6,566 nucleotides of DNA. Source: an uncultured Burkholderiales bacterium. GTDB lineage: Bacteria > Pseudomonadota > Gammaproteobacteria > Burkholderiales > Burkholderiaceae_C. Both the position numbers and the translations under genes were made by a program. The DNA is taken from assembly GCA_903887655.1 (NCBI GenBank), contig CAISQQ010000091.1:1-6566 (forward strand). Reading direction: 5' to 3'. Shown in pieces: positions 6,202 to 6,566 of the stretch (the first letter of the stretch is position 1; every line of letters starts with the position of its first letter). The notes below the pieces were generated by a model. It did not search any database and was not told the origin of the DNA. It worked only from the letters and a program-made list of their open reading frames with translations.

Positions 6202-6566
6202 ATGGACTCCATGACCCCAAGCGAGATCACGAGCGAGACCCCAACCGAAACCCAAACTCAGACCCAGGCCGCGCTGCCGAGCCAGGTCGGTGCGAGTCGG
6301 CTCGCCCTTTATTTGGACCTCATTCGCTGGAATCGACCCGCGGGTTGGCTCCTTCTCTTGTGGCCATCGCTCTCGGCCTTGTGGTTGGCCAAGGGCGGCT
6401 GGCCCGGTTGGCACTTGCTCGGCGTCTTTGTGCTGGGGACGATTTTGATGCGCTCGGCCGGCTGTTGCTTGAACGATGTGGCCGATCGGGAGTTTGACCG
6501 CCACGTCAAGCGCACGGCCCAGCGTCCCGTGACGCGGGGCGCTTTGAGTGTCAAAGAGGCCTTGGC
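6202..6566 (+). CDS. ubiA: 4-hydroxybenzoate polyprenyltransferase, N-terminal part (partial)
   Basis: UbiA is an inner-membrane enzyme that attaches a polyprenyl chain to 4-hydroxybenzoate, an early step of ubiquinone synthesis. The 121 visible codons are cut off by the window edge. Residues 33-62 (ASRLALYLDLIRWNRPAGW onward) form the conserved opening and first membrane helix; a second hydrophobic stretch is at 71-90. The Mg-diphosphate binding motif NDVADREFD is at 91-99, followed by RTAQRPVTRGALS. The first 30 residues are a Thr/Gln/Glu-rich extension not typical of the core family. Start choice is open: ATG 6202 and ATG 6211 are in frame, neither has a good ribosome site, and a GTG at 6157 is also in frame. 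It starts 49 bases after oxyR, on the same strand. Confidence 0.93.
   Translation, partial: MDSMTPSEITSETPTETQTQTQAALPSQVGASRLALYLDLIRWNRPAGWLLLLWPSLSALWLAKGGWPGWHLLGVFVLGTILMRSAGCCLNDVADREFDRHVKRTAQRPVTRGALSVKEAL

Noticed and set aside
1..6566. CRISPR, mobile element, toxin-antitoxin, phage or other new defence system
   Set aside because: No regular repeat-spacer pattern, transposase, integrase, terminal inverted repeats or unknown gene is present; nearly all of the window is assigned to conserved housekeeping genes.

Overview
The window is ordinary chromosomal DNA from a betaproteobacterium, most likely a member of the Burkholderiales and probably the Comamonadaceae. This rests on the protein sequences (RecG, OxyR and UbiA in that order, and QueA/Tgt), a GC content of roughly 60% by eye, and heavy use of TTG for leucine in every gene. 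The genus cannot be fixed from the sequence alone.

Layout, left to right. (1) Positions 1-166 hold the last 54 codons of a plus-strand gene for a FIST-domain sensory protein. (2) A 129-base convergent gap follows, containing a hairpin but no clear T-tract. (3) Positions 296-2583 hold a tight minus-strand operon, queA then tgt, with 5 bases between them; these are two enzymes of queuosine tRNA modification. (4) Positions 2584-2802 are a divergent intergenic region with a terminator-like hairpin in the queA leader, a 7-bp inverted repeat and a possible -10 box. (5) A plus-strand run follows: recG (2803-5124), oxyR (5184-6152) and the start of ubiA (6202 to the window edge).

How the genes fit together. 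QueA and Tgt act on the same wobble guanine of tRNAs for Asn, Asp, His and Tyr: Tgt inserts preQ1 and QueA converts it to epoxyqueuosine. RecG remodels stalled replication forks, OxyR senses hydrogen peroxide through two cysteines, and UbiA makes a membrane-bound ubiquinone precursor. The recG-oxyR-ubiA neighbourhood fits oxidative stress and respiration, but co-regulation is not shown here.

I found no undescribed system. The points worth a second look are small: two lineage-type insertions in RecG, an extra loop in the zinc site of Tgt, a possible attenuator in the queA leader, and a tandem repeat carrying two TTGACA hexamers in front of ubiA.
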